64,000 nucleotides of DNA. Source: Sphaerospermopsis aphanizomenoides BCCUSP55. GTDB taxonomy: Bacteria; Cyanobacteriota; Cyanobacteriia; Cyanobacteriales; Nostocaceae. The notes below the pieces were generated by a model. It worked only from the letters and a program-made list of their open reading frames with translations. It did no database searches and was not told the origin of the DNA. Location: contig NZ_LUFH02000012.1 of the NCBI RefSeq assembly GCF_001586785.1, positions 1 to 64,000 on the forward strand. Direction: 5' to 3'. Below, in pieces: positions 29,762 to 38,991 of the stretch. Both the position numbers and the translations under genes were made by a program. Each line of letters opens with the position of its first letter. Position 1 is the first letter of the stretch.

Positions 29762-32242
29762 CTAACTAACACCAACAGGTTTTTTACTGTAATATTCAGT
29801 TTCCGCATACACACTAATTACAGTATCACCAACCACAAAAAATGTTCCTTCCTGTTCACTCTTAGAAAACTGTAAATCTGGATATTTACCACCTAATTCA
29901 TCCGCAGTCATAGCTTGAGCATTCATTTCATCCGGTATCAAACCAGTTGCACCAATGTAAAATATTAAAGGTGAAATATTTTCCCGATAAACCTTTTCCG
30001 TATAATCTTCTAACTTAGCTTTTGCTGCTGTCATTGCGTTGATAATTTCCTGTTTATTCACAGGTTTACCAGCGTGTTTTGCTTGCAAAAATAAAGCCAA
30101 ACTTCCAGCACCAACTAAGTTTAAAATTTCTGCAACTTTCCCCGTTGCTTCTATTCCCAGAAAATCATCAAAAATTGCTTTCATCAATTCATCTGCTTTT
30201 GTAACTTTGCTCCTAGAAGACAAAGCTTTAGAACGAAAAGCTATATTTTCACCAAAAGCTAATTCAAAAGTCGGTTTCTTGAAAATTTCACCCGTTTCTG
30301 AATCATAAACTTCATATCTTTTATCTAGAAACTGATTAGCAGAAGACAATTTACTCAAGTTGAGAATTTCTGTACCACCAATATCAATTTTATAACTCAC
30401 CCTTGAGTCAACTGTACCATCAGATAAAGCCGCTTTCAAGTCTGTATATTCGTTAGTGGTGGGAAAATTCAGATACAAACTTTTAGAAAGATAATGTTTC
30501 TTCAATTCTTCGATTTGTGCGGGAATAAATACATCTGACTCTTCCCGTAAATGAGCAGCAAGAATACTAGATAAAGCCTTAATTTCTGCCAGTTGAGTAA
30601 ATAAACCATCAATACTACTGTAATTACCCTCAAAATTCACTAAAGGTAAATCTGCTAATTGCAAAGTATATTCTTTTTGAAAATCAAACTCTTCCCCATC
30701 TATCACCCCTACAGTTTTTAAATCATCAAAGGCTTTTTTACTGCTGATTTTCACTTTTAAAGCCTTGACATTAATTTCTCCATCACTGACAATAGTATAA
30801 TTATTGAAAGTCGTTAAATCATTTAATAACACACCAGCCACTTCTGTAATTGCCGTTTTATCTTCTGATTTTACCAGCTTTACTTTTTGCGTAATCAGCA
30901 TATTAATAGTAGCCGTATTGCGGTTAATATCAAAAGTCCCCATCTGCACATAATCACCTGGTTCAATATATTCTATTTCCAACCAAGGTTTAATTAACTC
31001 TCCATTTTCTCCCCGTGTACCATTAACACGCTTAACACCTTTTCTTTGGTAAGTTGCTTGCAAATGTTTGAGGTTAATAATGATATGTTGCCGATGTTGT
31101 GATAAAATATCAATTAACTTCAAAACTGAGATTTTATCATTAACTTTCACATAATCTAAAATTTCATGTTCAGCTAAAACATGAGGATAAAAGAGTGCAA
31201 TTTCTACATCTTGAGTAAAATTTGCAATGTCTTCATTTGTTAAAGCCTTCGCGTGTCTTGCGGTTAAGGTTGCATTGAAGGTACTCGCAAGTGCATATTT
31301 AGCAGTATTGAGATTTCCATCAGCTAAGTTAGCTTTCGCAAAAAGATAGACAGATTGATCATTTTGAGCAATAGGAACATCTGTTAATTGAGTATAAGCA
31401 TCTTTGGTAATTTGCTTATATTTATAGATGTAAGCTTCATCTTCCAGCTTCAAACCAAAAACTTTTAAAGTTTGATTTGTACCATTAATTTTTTTAGCTG
31501 TGGGAGAAAAGAAAACTTGATAACTGTAGTCACTAGCTAAGGGTTCTTCGATGACTATTCCTGTCGCTTCTGTTAACACATTTCCAGTGTTATAAAGAGC
31601 ATCATAGACTTCCTTAATATTCCCAGCTTGGATACAAACACCAGAAACAGAATTAGCAATTTTCGCCAAAAACTTAAAATCAGAAGAGAGAGAATAAGCA
31701 ATAGTGTTAACAAAAACTTCCTTGTTTTTTAAATCATTACAAATTCCCTCTATTGCCTTAGATTCAGAATTAAAACTGCTATCATTAGCATAGCCGTCAC
31801 TGTGTAAAGTTATGGCTGTTAATTCACCAGGACGAATCAATTCATTAGCTAATTTCAAAGATTGAGAAATACAAGTTGCACAAGTAGCACGAATTGCCTT
31901 AATATCAGCAATATAAGATGAATCTGGCTGCATTACATCCTGAATCGGGACACGCTGAAAATGACAAGTTAAATCACCTTTAGAAGAGTAGGAAATCAAC
32001 GTGACAACCAATTCTGAATTACTGTATTCATCCAGAGTCAAAAGTTTAATTAAAGTTTCCTTTAAAGCCTCAATATCACCATACATTGAACCAGAACGAT
32101 CAATGATAATGATACTATGAGCTATCATCGTTTTAGGGATAGCATCAGGCTTAATTTCCAGTTTTACCTTTTCAGTTAAATAGAAAGCTTTTTCTTTACC
32201 TGCGAGATTATAAACAGCAAACTTGGTTTTTTGACTTGCCAT
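29762..32242 (-). CDS. Large cytoplasmic VWA-domain protein
   Basis: An 826-residue protein. The VWA domain covers about residues 40-220 with a complete MIDAS: DRSGS (Asp48, Ser50, Ser52), then a Thr near 118-122 and Asp in LHSDGYAND. No signal peptide or membrane helix. After it comes a beta-rich region (EEPLASDYSYQVFFSPTAKKING, about 225-330), then a long unrecognised body. VWA proteins act as metal-dependent protein-binding platforms, often with AAA ATPases or in stress systems; none is adjacent. The only same-strand neighbour is the DUF29 gene. Function not assignable. Confidence 0.75.
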   Translation of the reverse strand: MASQKTKFAVYNLAGKEKAFYLTEKVKLEIKPDAIPKTMIAHSIIIIDRSGSMYGDIEALKETLIKLLTLDEYSNSELVVTLISYSSKGDLTCHFQRVPIQDVMQPDSSYIADIKAIRATCATCISQSLKLANELIRPGELTAITLHSDGYANDSSFNSESKAIEGICNDLKNKEVFVNTIAYSLSSDFKFLAKIANSVSGVCIQAGNIKEVYDALYNTGNVLTEATGIVIEEPLASDYSYQVFFSPTAKKINGTNQTLKVFGLKLEDEAYIYKYKQITKDAYTQLTDVPIAQNDQSVYLFAKANLADGNLNTAKYALASTFNATLTARHAKALTNEDIANFTQDVEIALFYPHVLAEHEILDYVKVNDKISVLKLIDILSQHRQHIIINLKHLQATYQRKGVKRVNGTRGENGELIKPWLEIEYIEPGDYVQMGTFDINRNTATINMLITQKVKLVKSEDKTAITEVAGVLLNDLTTFNNYTIVSDGEINVKALKVKISSKKAFDDLKTVGVIDGEEFDFQKEYTLQLADLPLVNFEGNYSSIDGLFTQLAEIKALSSILAAHLREESDVFIPAQIEELKKHYLSKSLYLNFPTTNEYTDLKAALSDGTVDSRVSYKIDIGGTEILNLSKLSSANQFLDKRYEVYDSETGEIFKKPTFELAFGENIAFRSKALSSRSKVTKADELMKAIFDDFLGIEATGKVAEILNLVGAGSLALFLQAKHAGKPVNKQEIINAMTAAKAKLEDYTEKVYRENISPLIFYIGATGLIPDEMNAQAMTADELGGKYPDLQFSKSEQEGTFFVVGDTVISVYAETEYYSKKPVGVS

Positions 32243-32676
32243 AATTTTGCGGATGGTAAATTTATACAGAATATTGTCCAGGATAAATGAATTTATACTG
32301 GGATGGGGTGATGTTGTAATATGTTGTAAAAACTATGATGTTGCAATCAGCACTGAGAAAACTTCTAATTTTCTCTACATAAATATATAGTACATGAATA
32401 CTATAAAAATGTCAAATTAAGCTGAAAAAGCTTTATATTTCTTTATTTTTAGGTTGCAAACAGAACGGATTTTACTTTTTGTAACATACCTCGGTTTTTT
32501 CAAGCCGACTTACTTATAGCTGTAGCCAGGATAATTAGGATATTATTAATCCTTGAAACGTAGATATAACAAGGCTTTCCCTCCTACCTCCTGCTATATA
32601 ACCCCAAATCATCACCAACAAACCTCCGTGTTCCTCTGCGCTTACCTCCGCGAACCTCTGCGTTTAAAAACCTCTC
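32243..32676. other. Intergenic region, no gene seen
   Basis: 434 nt between the VWA gene's start and the CobO-like gene's end. It is AT-rich in the first 250 nt, which should contain the VWA promoter. At 32622-32665 there is the dispersed word pair CCTCTGCGCTTACCTCCGCGAACCTCTGCG. No ORF. Confidence 0.5.
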
Positions 32677-33213
32677 TCAAAGTTGATGACTACGGCGAAT
32701 TTCTGTAATCTGGTCAGCTACATCAAGCAGAGACTTTGGCATCTCCGGACCACTGAGAATAATATCTACATGGGGAGGGCGTTTTGTCAGAAACTCCAAA
32801 ACCTCTGCTTCTGGAATTAAGTCAAAATTAATAGCTAAACTCAACTCATCCAAAACCACAAGAGAATACTTACCTTCTGATACCACCTGTTGTGTATAAG
32901 ACCATAAATGTTGTAAAGCTTGGGTTTCTGTTTCGTCCAAGTGTGGTGTATCAATACAACGGGGTAAATCACAGCGAATCCAATCCAGATTTTTACCGAT
33001 ATGTATAGGATTGTCTTTGCCTTGACGAATGCCCCCTTTGAGGAACTGCACTATTAATACTGGTGTCCCCTGTCCAGCAATTCTCAATGCTTGAGACATA
33101 ACACTAGTCAAGAAAGTACGATGGGAACTAGTAAAAACTTGCACCAGCCCCTGAACTGAATATGGTAAGCTAAGAGTCGAATTGATACCAGGTGTTTCTA
33201 GTTGGGCAACCAT
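32677..33213 (-). CDS. CobO/BtuR-related protein without a P-loop
   Basis: A 178-residue protein. The order VQVFT..., VLIVQFLKGG, LVVLDELSLAIN, DIILSGPEMPKSLLDVADQITEIR follows corrinoid adenosyltransferase CobO (BtuR/CobA type). In the enzyme the first motif is a GNGKGKT-type Walker A; here it reads FTSSHRTFLTS, with no Gly-rich loop and no Lys. The DEL acidic motif is retained. ATP:cobalamin adenosylation is therefore doubtful. It may be a cyanobacterial non-catalytic paralogue. Start ATG at 33213. Confidence 0.7.
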   Translation of the reverse strand: MVAQLETPGINSTLSLPYSVQGLVQVFTSSHRTFLTSVMSQALRIAGQGTPVLIVQFLKGGIRQGKDNPIHIGKNLDWIRCDLPRCIDTPHLDETETQALQHLWSYTQQVVSEGKYSLVVLDELSLAINFDLIPEAEVLEFLTKRPPHVDIILSGPEMPKSLLDVADQITEIRRSHQL

Positions 33214-33563
33214 AGGAGTAAGTTTAAAAAGTTTTAATAGGTTAAGTAGCTTTTACTGATAGTAGTAGCAAATACAAATTTAGGTTGTATAATCAATCTG
33301 TTTTGTACTGACTAGAGTATTTTAGGTTTGGCATTCTTAGTCAAACACTAGATTCAGTCTAAAGTCAAGTAGGATTTTCATGGAAATTTTAGTTTTTTGC
33401 CTGAAATTAGTTGTAAAAATACCAACAAATAATTCGCGGTGTCAATCAATTAAAAGCTCGATTTAGGGGTTGAAAAATCCACAAAAAATCAGATTTATCA
33501 TTTTATTAGGACAAAACAGAGTTAGAGAGTAAATGAATTTAAAATAATGAGGAGTAAATTGTT
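33214..33563. other. Divergent promoter region, no gene seen
   Basis: 350 nt between the divergent CobO-like and adenylate-kinase-like genes. It is AT-rich throughout. No repeat, ORF or hairpin stood out. Confidence 0.5.
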
Positions 33564-34139
33564 GTGAAATTGGTGATTTTAGGAGGTTCAGGATCAGGGA
33601 AAAGCACTCAAGCACATAGGCTTTGCAAATACTTTGATGTTCCTTTAATTTCGACAGGTGAGATTTTGCGCGAAGCTATATCTGATGATAATTCAGTCAA
33701 TGGCTATGGTGAAATACCTGATTTAATTCGTTATGCCAAACCTTATGTTGAAAAAGGGGAATTAGTGCCAGATGAAATCATGATTGAATTTATCAAAATT
33801 CGCCTTAACCAAGAGGATACTGATTGTGGGTGGATACTAGAAGGCTATCCACGGACTGCGTTTCAAGCAGAAGAATTAGATTTTTTGTTGGAAAGTTTAG
33901 GACAAAAATTAGATTGGGCAATTTATCTGCAAGTAGCAGAGGCAGTGATGGTGAGTCGTTCTTTAGGGCGATCGCTCCCAGATGATCAACCAGAAATTGT
34001 CCAGCGCCGTGTAGAACTATTTTATGATCGTACCATCCCCATCTTAGAGTATTATGACCGTCGTCGCCGTCTATTAACTATCAATGGTGATAATCCACCA
34101 GAACAGGTACAATATAATATTCTCAGTTTACTGGGGTAA
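33564..34139 (+). CDS. Adenylate-kinase-family nucleoside monophosphate kinase
   Basis: A 191-residue kinase starting at GTG 33564. P-loop GGSGSGKST (7-15), NMP-binding STGEILR, GYPRT (normally GFPRT), and a short lid without zinc cysteines (RSLGRSLPDDQPEIVQRR). Adenylate kinase balances AMP, ADP and ATP. Adk is normally found in the ribosomal protein cluster, so this is probably a second, divergent paralogue. It has a family-unusual acidic N-terminal half (GEIPDLIRYAKPYVEKGELVPDEIM). Confidence 0.82.
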   Translation: MKLVILGGSGSGKSTQAHRLCKYFDVPLISTGEILREAISDDNSVNGYGEIPDLIRYAKPYVEKGELVPDEIMIEFIKIRLNQEDTDCGWILEGYPRTAFQAEELDFLLESLGQKLDWAIYLQVAEAVMVSRSLGRSLPDDQPEIVQRRVELFYDRTIPILEYYDRRRRLLTINGDNPPEQVQYNILSLLG

Positions 34140-34237
34140 CAGGTGACAGGGAACAGGGAACAGCGAATAGACTGATAACTGACTCCATAATTCTGCTGTA
34201 ATCTAAAGGCAGAATAGAAAATTTTGAGGCAATTTAA

Positions 34238-34981
34238 ATGGCTTGGCAGCGTCCCGACGGTCGAAACCCCTACGAACTACGTCCCTTAGATTTTCACTCT
34301 CAATTCACCTGCTTTGCACCTGGTTCTGTACTGGCCAAATGTGGTGATACTCAGGTACTTTGTACTGTTAGCATCTCTGAAAGCGTACCTAGGTTTTTAA
34401 CTGGGACTGGTAAAGGCTGGTTGACCGCTGAGTACCGGATGTTACCCTCTGCCACACAACAAAGACAGGAAAGAGAATTATTGAAATTATCGGGACGGAC
34501 ACAAGAAATTCAACGTTTAATAGGACGCTCTTTAAGAGCTGCTTTAGATTTTGAGATATTGGGAGAACGGACGCTGACTGTGGATGCTGATGTGTTGCAA
34601 GCAGATGCTGGGACGAGGACAACCGCAATTACAGGAGGTTTTGTCGCTTTAGCTCATGCCATTTCTCAATTATTGCAGCGAGGAGTATTAGAGCGATCGC
34701 CACTGTGTGGACAAGTGGCAGCTGTTTCTGTTGGCTTGTTGGAGAAAGAAGCATTTTTGGATCTTAACTACATTGAAGATGTCGCCGCGACCGTAGATTT
34801 TAATGTGGTCATGAATCACAACTTGGAAATAATCGAAGTCCAAGGAACAGCAGAAGAAGGCAGCTTTAGCCGTCAGCAGTTGAATCAGTTACTGGATGTT
34901 GCCCAAACAGGAATTCAGGAATTATTAATTGCTCAACGAAATGCGATTCCTGATTGGAATACACTGTTTCTAGGAAATTAA
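34238..34981 (+). CDS. rph: Ribonuclease PH
   Basis: A 247-residue phosphorolytic exoribonuclease. Features: [27 protein letters not shown], the phosphate/RNA-binding [12 protein letters not shown], and [18 protein letters not shown] with the catalytic Asp residues. It trims tRNA 3' ends. Normal length. The ATG at 34238 follows a 98-nt gap with a GGTGACAGGGAACAGGG repeat. MlaE permease follows 65 nt later. Confidence 0.95.
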   Translation: MAWQRPDGRNPYELRPLDFHSQFTCFAPGSVLAKCGDTQVLCTVSISESVPRFLTGTGKGWLTAEYRMLPSATQQRQERELLKLSGRTQEIQRLIGRSLRAALDFEILGERTLTVDADVLQADAGTRTTAITGGFVALAHAISQLLQRGVLERSPLCGQVAAVSVGLLEKEAFLDLNYIEDVAATVDFNVVMNHNLEIIEVQGTAEEGSFSRQQLNQLLDVAQTGIQELLIAQRNAIPDWNTLFLGN

Positions 34982-35046
34982 TATGCAATATTCCCCGTCA
35001 GTTGTCACTTGTGTTGAATACTAACAAATAACAAAAGTCAAGACTA

Positions 35047-35832
35047 ATGGCGGTAAACTTGCAACCAACTAGAAATTTAGAACAATTATGGATTGTCCGC
35101 TGTTTGGCCACATTGCTGCTGTTTGGTCAAATTTCACTACATATACTCCAAGGAAAAACTTATTATCGGAAGATTTTGGCTCATACTGTTACCGCAGGAC
35201 CTGGTTCTTTGCCACCAGTGCTTCTAGTCAGTGGTTTTGCGGGCATGATTTTCACTATTCAAACAGCCAGAGAATTAGTCCGATTTGGTGCTGTGGAAAC
35301 TGTGGGTGGTGCTTTTGCTTTAGCTTTTTGCAGAGAATTAGCACCAATCCTGACTGCTAGTATTATTGCCGGACAAGTAGGTTCAGCTTATGCAGCAGAA
35401 ATAGGAGCAATGCGAGTTACAGAACAGATTGATGCTCTTTATATGCTCAAAACTGACCCCATTGATTATCTTGTACTGCCGAGAGTAATTGCTTGTTGTT
35501 TGATGATGCCTTTGATGATGATTTTTGCCGTAGTTATAGGCATCAGTGGCGGAGTCTTTGCCGCATCATATTTTTATCAAGTTCAACCAGAAACATTTTT
35601 AGAATCAGTCCGAGATTTTTTAACACCTGCCGATGTTTTTATAATTTTACTCAAAGGGTTAATTTTTGGCATGATTGTTGCAGTTAATGGCTGTAGTTGG
35701 GGACTAACTACTAAGGGTGGAGCTAAAGAAGTAGGAGAATCTGCGACAACAGCTGTTGTAACTACTTGGGTAGCAATTTTTATCATGGATTTTATACTGG
35801 CTTTGGTACTCTTTGAGCAGCCCATACTTTAA
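35047..35832 (+). CDS. MlaE-type ABC lipid transporter permease
   Basis: A 261-residue permease with about five or six helices. The MlaE signature is present: GFAGMIFTIQTARELVRFG, RELAPILTASIIAGQVGSAYAAEIGAMRVTEQIDAL, and GVFAASYFYQVQPETF. It forms the membrane core of an Mla/TGD-type transporter moving phospholipids between the membranes; the ATPase (MlaF) and MCE substrate-binding subunits are not in this window, as is common in cyanobacteria. Start ATG 35047. Confidence 0.92.
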   Translation: MAVNLQPTRNLEQLWIVRCLATLLLFGQISLHILQGKTYYRKILAHTVTAGPGSLPPVLLVSGFAGMIFTIQTARELVRFGAVETVGGAFALAFCRELAPILTASIIAGQVGSAYAAEIGAMRVTEQIDALYMLKTDPIDYLVLPRVIACCLMMPLMMIFAVVIGISGGVFAASYFYQVQPETFLESVRDFLTPADVFIILLKGLIFGMIVAVNGCSWGLTTKGGAKEVGESATTAVVTTWVAIFIMDFILALVLFEQPIL

Positions 35833-36242
35833 CAGTTATCAGCTAACAGTTATCAGTAATCAGTTATCAGATAATAGACTCGAATTACTGGGTGTAGGAG
35901 AGCAGGGGAGCAGAGAAACTTCAGGGGCAGGGGGCAGGGTGCAGGGGGAAATTTTAATTCTTTCTTCTTACTCCTGAACGACTGATAGCGCAGCTTGGCG
36001 TAAGCCATACTCCTGGAACTACTGAACTCCTAAACTCCTGAACTACTGAACTCCTGAAGTCCTGGAACTCCTGGAACTCCTGAACTACTGAACTCCTAAA
36101 CTCCTGAACTCCTGAAGTGCGAAGCGTGGCGTTAGCCATACTCCTGCCTCTTCATGATGTTAAAAGTTTCAAAAGTTCAAAAGGCAAATTGCCAGAAGTT
36201 AGGTATTGTATTGCTGGAAGCCGGCTATGTGATGATGAAGCC
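35833..36242. repeat. CTGAACTC-type short tandem repeat region
   Basis: This 410-nt gap holds CAGTTATCAG-type heptamers (35833-35872), GCAGGGG runs (35897-35948), a dispersed ATAGCGCAGCTTGGCGTAAGCCATA-family copy (35985-36009; longest written form split here for brevity), then a 110-nt array of ACTCCTGA/ACTACTGA units (36010-36117) and another family copy (36119-36140). The reading frame open here in front of pgl is repeat-derived and not considered coding. Confidence 0.7.
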
Positions 36243-36965
36243 ATGAACAAAACGGTTGAAGTTTTACCGGATCTGTCTACGCTGGTAGCACGGGCGCTAG
36301 ATTTGATCCTGTCCAAATTAGAAACTGCAATTCAGGAACGGGGGCAATTTACTATTGCCTTATCTGGTGGCAGCACACCTAAGCCGTTGTACGAAGCCAT
36401 AGGTAATCAAAACCTGCCTTGGGATAAAATTCATGTTTTCTGGGGAGATGAGCGTTATGTACCACCAGACCACCCAGATAGCAATGAACTGATGGCGCGT
36501 CGTGCTTGGTTAGATCGGGTTGCTATTCCAGCAGCTAATATTCACGCCGTACCCACTTTATCAGGCAATCCATCTGTAGATGCGGCTAAATATAATCAGC
36601 ATCTGCAAGAATTTTTCCATTCTGCACCAGGACAATTTCCCGCATTGGATGTAATTTTGCTGGGAATGGGTGATGATGCCCATACAGCATCTTTGTTTCC
36701 CCACACAGAAGCCCTGAAAGTAAGCGATCGCCTAATTACTGTAGGGAACAAAGACGATCACCCCCGGATCACTTTTACCTACCCATTCATCAACGCTGGG
36801 CGGAGTGTAATTTTCTTGGCTGCTGGTGCTAATAAACGACCAGCTTTAGCCCAAGTTTTTGCGCCTGTAGCGGATGATTTGACCTATCCATCTCGCTTAA
36901 TTAAACCCAAAGGAGAATTATTGTGGTTGTTAGATGCAGCCGCAGGATTGGAACTCAAACCCTAA
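36243..36965 (+). CDS. pgl: 6-phosphogluconolactonase
   Basis: About 240 residues from ATG 36243, the normal family length. The open frame reaches back to 36117, but that part is encoded by repeats. Motifs: SGGSTPKPLYE, WDKIHVFWGDERYVPPDHPDSN and LGMGDDAHTASLFPHT with the catalytic Asp/His region. It hydrolyses 6-phosphogluconolactone in the oxidative pentose phosphate pathway, important in the dark and in heterocysts. Zwf and OpcA are not adjacent. Confidence 0.94.
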   Translation: MNKTVEVLPDLSTLVARALDLILSKLETAIQERGQFTIALSGGSTPKPLYEAIGNQNLPWDKIHVFWGDERYVPPDHPDSNELMARRAWLDRVAIPAANIHAVPTLSGNPSVDAAKYNQHLQEFFHSAPGQFPALDVILLGMGDDAHTASLFPHTEALKVSDRLITVGNKDDHPRITFTYPFINAGRSVIFLAAGANKRPALAQVFAPVADDLTYPSRLIKPKGELLWLLDAAAGLELKP

Positions 36966-37070
36966 ATCAGTGAACAGTAAACAGTGCAGTGACCAATAAC
37001 TGATAACTGACAACTGATAACTGCTTGCCAGTAATATATTTTACGATGACCTTGACAAAGGCTAAAATCC

Positions 37071-37913
37071 ATGATCGTCTGCCCAAATTGCAATCATCCC
37101 AATCCAGACGGCGCTGTTCAATGTGAAGCTTGCTACACGCCTTTACCCGCCACTACTAACTGTCCCAGTTGTGGAGCAACTGTACAGGCAGATGCGGCTT
37201 TTTGCGGTCAGTGTGGCTATAATCTACATTCTCAATCAGCCCCTGTAGAAGCAACAGTTGTCAGCTCAACGATGGCTCCCGATATCCCTGTGGAAGTGCC
37301 ATCGTTGGTTACTCCTGACCCCATGTTAGAACTTTTACAACCAGATCCTCTGGGACTCGGCTCTCCTGCTTATCCTCCTGTTGCTTCTACCCTACCACCA
37401 ACAGTAGTAGCAGCAGCCCCACAACCTATTCCTACACCTGCACCACCACCAGTAGCAGTCCCACAACCTATTCCTACACCAGCGCCAGTTCCACCTCCAG
37501 AAGCAGTAGCGCCACCTTCACCACCAGCGCCAGTTCCACCTCCAGAAACACCTGTGGTAACTGCGTCTAGAACTCAATTACAGCAGGTGGTAGCAAAATT
37601 ATTCCATGTTCAAAGTAATCAAGAACTTGAATTACCGCAGAATCTTTCCGTGATTCATATCGGTAAGCCTAATGACCGTATTCCCCCTGATATAGATGTG
37701 GCTGGATTTCCCAATTCAGAAATTGTCTCACGGATTCATGCAGATATCCGTGTGGAGGGAGATGCTCACTACATAGAAGATGTGGGTAGTTCTAACGGCA
37801 CTTATATTAATAATTTGCCGCTATTACCAGGGAACAGACACCGCTTACGTCCAGGCGATCGCATCAGTCTGGGTAAGGGGGATTTGGTAACTTTCTTATT
37901 TCAACTTTCTTAG
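37071..37913 (+). CDS. Double zinc ribbon plus FHA domain protein
   Basis: A 280-residue protein. Two zinc ribbons: CPNC (4-7) with C18/C21, and C31/C34 with C45/C48. A Pro/Ala-rich linker occupies about 80-165 (PPVAVPQPIPTPAP, PVPPPE). An FHA domain follows (170-280): HIGKPNDRIPPDIDV, SEIVSRIHADI, DVGSSNGTYINN, GDRISLGKG, with the phosphothreonine-binding Ser and Asn. FHA modules read Thr phosphorylation by Ser/Thr kinases. Related to the many cyanobacterial FHA adaptor proteins. Partner unknown. Confidence 0.88.
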   Translation: MIVCPNCNHPNPDGAVQCEACYTPLPATTNCPSCGATVQADAAFCGQCGYNLHSQSAPVEATVVSSTMAPDIPVEVPSLVTPDPMLELLQPDPLGLGSPAYPPVASTLPPTVVAAAPQPIPTPAPPPVAVPQPIPTPAPVPPPEAVAPPSPPAPVPPPETPVVTASRTQLQQVVAKLFHVQSNQELELPQNLSVIHIGKPNDRIPPDIDVAGFPNSEIVSRIHADIRVEGDAHYIEDVGSSNGTYINNLPLLPGNRHRLRPGDRISLGKGDLVTFLFQLS

Positions 37914-37916
37914 ATG

Positions 37917-37990
37917 AATAATTCGTAATTGATAATTCGTAATGCGTAATTAATAATTTGTAGTTACGGATTACGAATTACAAATTAGTG
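37917..37990. repeat. Palindromic AATTCGTAA repeats
   Basis: The 93-nt spacer between the FHA and M50 genes is an imperfect inverted repeat of AATTCGTAAT and ATTACGAATT words, enough to form a long hairpin in RNA. Related words occur at 22488-22550. Confidence 0.65.
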
Positions 37991-38006
37991 AACAGGAATT
38001 TTACCA

Positions 38007-38738
38007 ATGAGTAAACCGCAAGATTTTCCATCTTTGCTAACTCAGGAAGCCCCTCCAGAAGTTGAACGGATGGGGCTAACATGGCTAATAGGCGCTGCGA
38101 TCGCTACTGCTATTTTGTGGCAATTCCCAGGAGGTGATTATATTTTATACCCCTTCACAATCCTGGCTACATGGTTTCATGAAATGGGTCACGGCTTGAT
38201 GGCGCTGATGTTGGGGGGAAATTTTCAACAGTTACTAATTTTTAGTAATGGTTCTGGTGTTGCCAGTTATACAATGCGTTCAAATTTAGGCCCCATTGCC
38301 CCAGCTTTGGTTGCAGCAGCAGGCCCGATGGGTCCACCTATTGCTGGTGCTGCTTTAATTCTCGCTTCTCGTAGTTTTAAAGCTGCTTCCCTGAGTTTAA
38401 AAATCTTAGGCGGTTTTTTGCTGTTTTCTAGTTTAGTTTGGGTGCGTTCTTGGTTTGGTTTAATAGCCATTCCCTTACTAGGTTTGATGATTTTAGGAAT
38501 AGCTGGGAAAACTCCGCGTTGGGTACAAGGTTTTGCAATTCAGTTTTTAGGTGTACAAGCTTGTGTTAGTACCTTCCACCAATTAAATTACCTATTTAGT
38601 TATAGTGCTGGTTCTTTAGGACTTTCCGATACAGCACAAATGCAGAAATATTTACTTTTACCTTATTGGTTTTGGGGTGGGTTGATGGCTGTAGCTTCTT
38701 TGGTAATTTTAGTTCAAAGTCTACGGGCTAGTAACTGA
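38007..38738 (+). CDS. M50-family membrane metallopeptidase-like protein
   Basis: A 243-residue membrane protein. HEMGH (58-62) is the zinc motif within a membrane helix. About six helices: near 24-42, 48-70, 92-118, 122-140, 145-160 and 220-240. Lacks a second classical N-PxxxLDG motif of site-2 proteases, so it belongs to the M50B-like group and its substrate is unknown. It follows the FHA gene closely, with a repeat in between. Confidence 0.8.
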   Translation: MSKPQDFPSLLTQEAPPEVERMGLTWLIGAAIATAILWQFPGGDYILYPFTILATWFHEMGHGLMALMLGGNFQQLLIFSNGSGVASYTMRSNLGPIAPALVAAAGPMGPPIAGAALILASRSFKAASLSLKILGGFLLFSSLVWVRSWFGLIAIPLLGLMILGIAGKTPRWVQGFAIQFLGVQACVSTFHQLNYLFSYSAGSLGLSDTAQMQKYLLLPYWFWGGLMAVASLVILVQSLRASN

Positions 38739-38991
38739 ATCAAAATATCTACCTAAATCAACTCATATCTGATTAAATAGGAAGCTATCATGAGGATATG
38801 AGTAAGTTTAAACAATCATCTCTAACAGCAACAAAAATTTCTCGGTTAATACATAGCTGACTTTGGGTATTATTAATTAATGTATACATTAACTGACTAT
38901 CACTTTACTTATAGTATCATAAGTTTTGACGCTCAGACTTGATAACTAATAAAGTAGTGAAATACCCCGAAATACAGGAGATGTAAAATCA

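Noticed and set aside
36117-36242. N-terminal extension of pgl
   Set aside because: Encoded by repeat DNA; the ATG at 36243 gives the normal family length and N-terminus.
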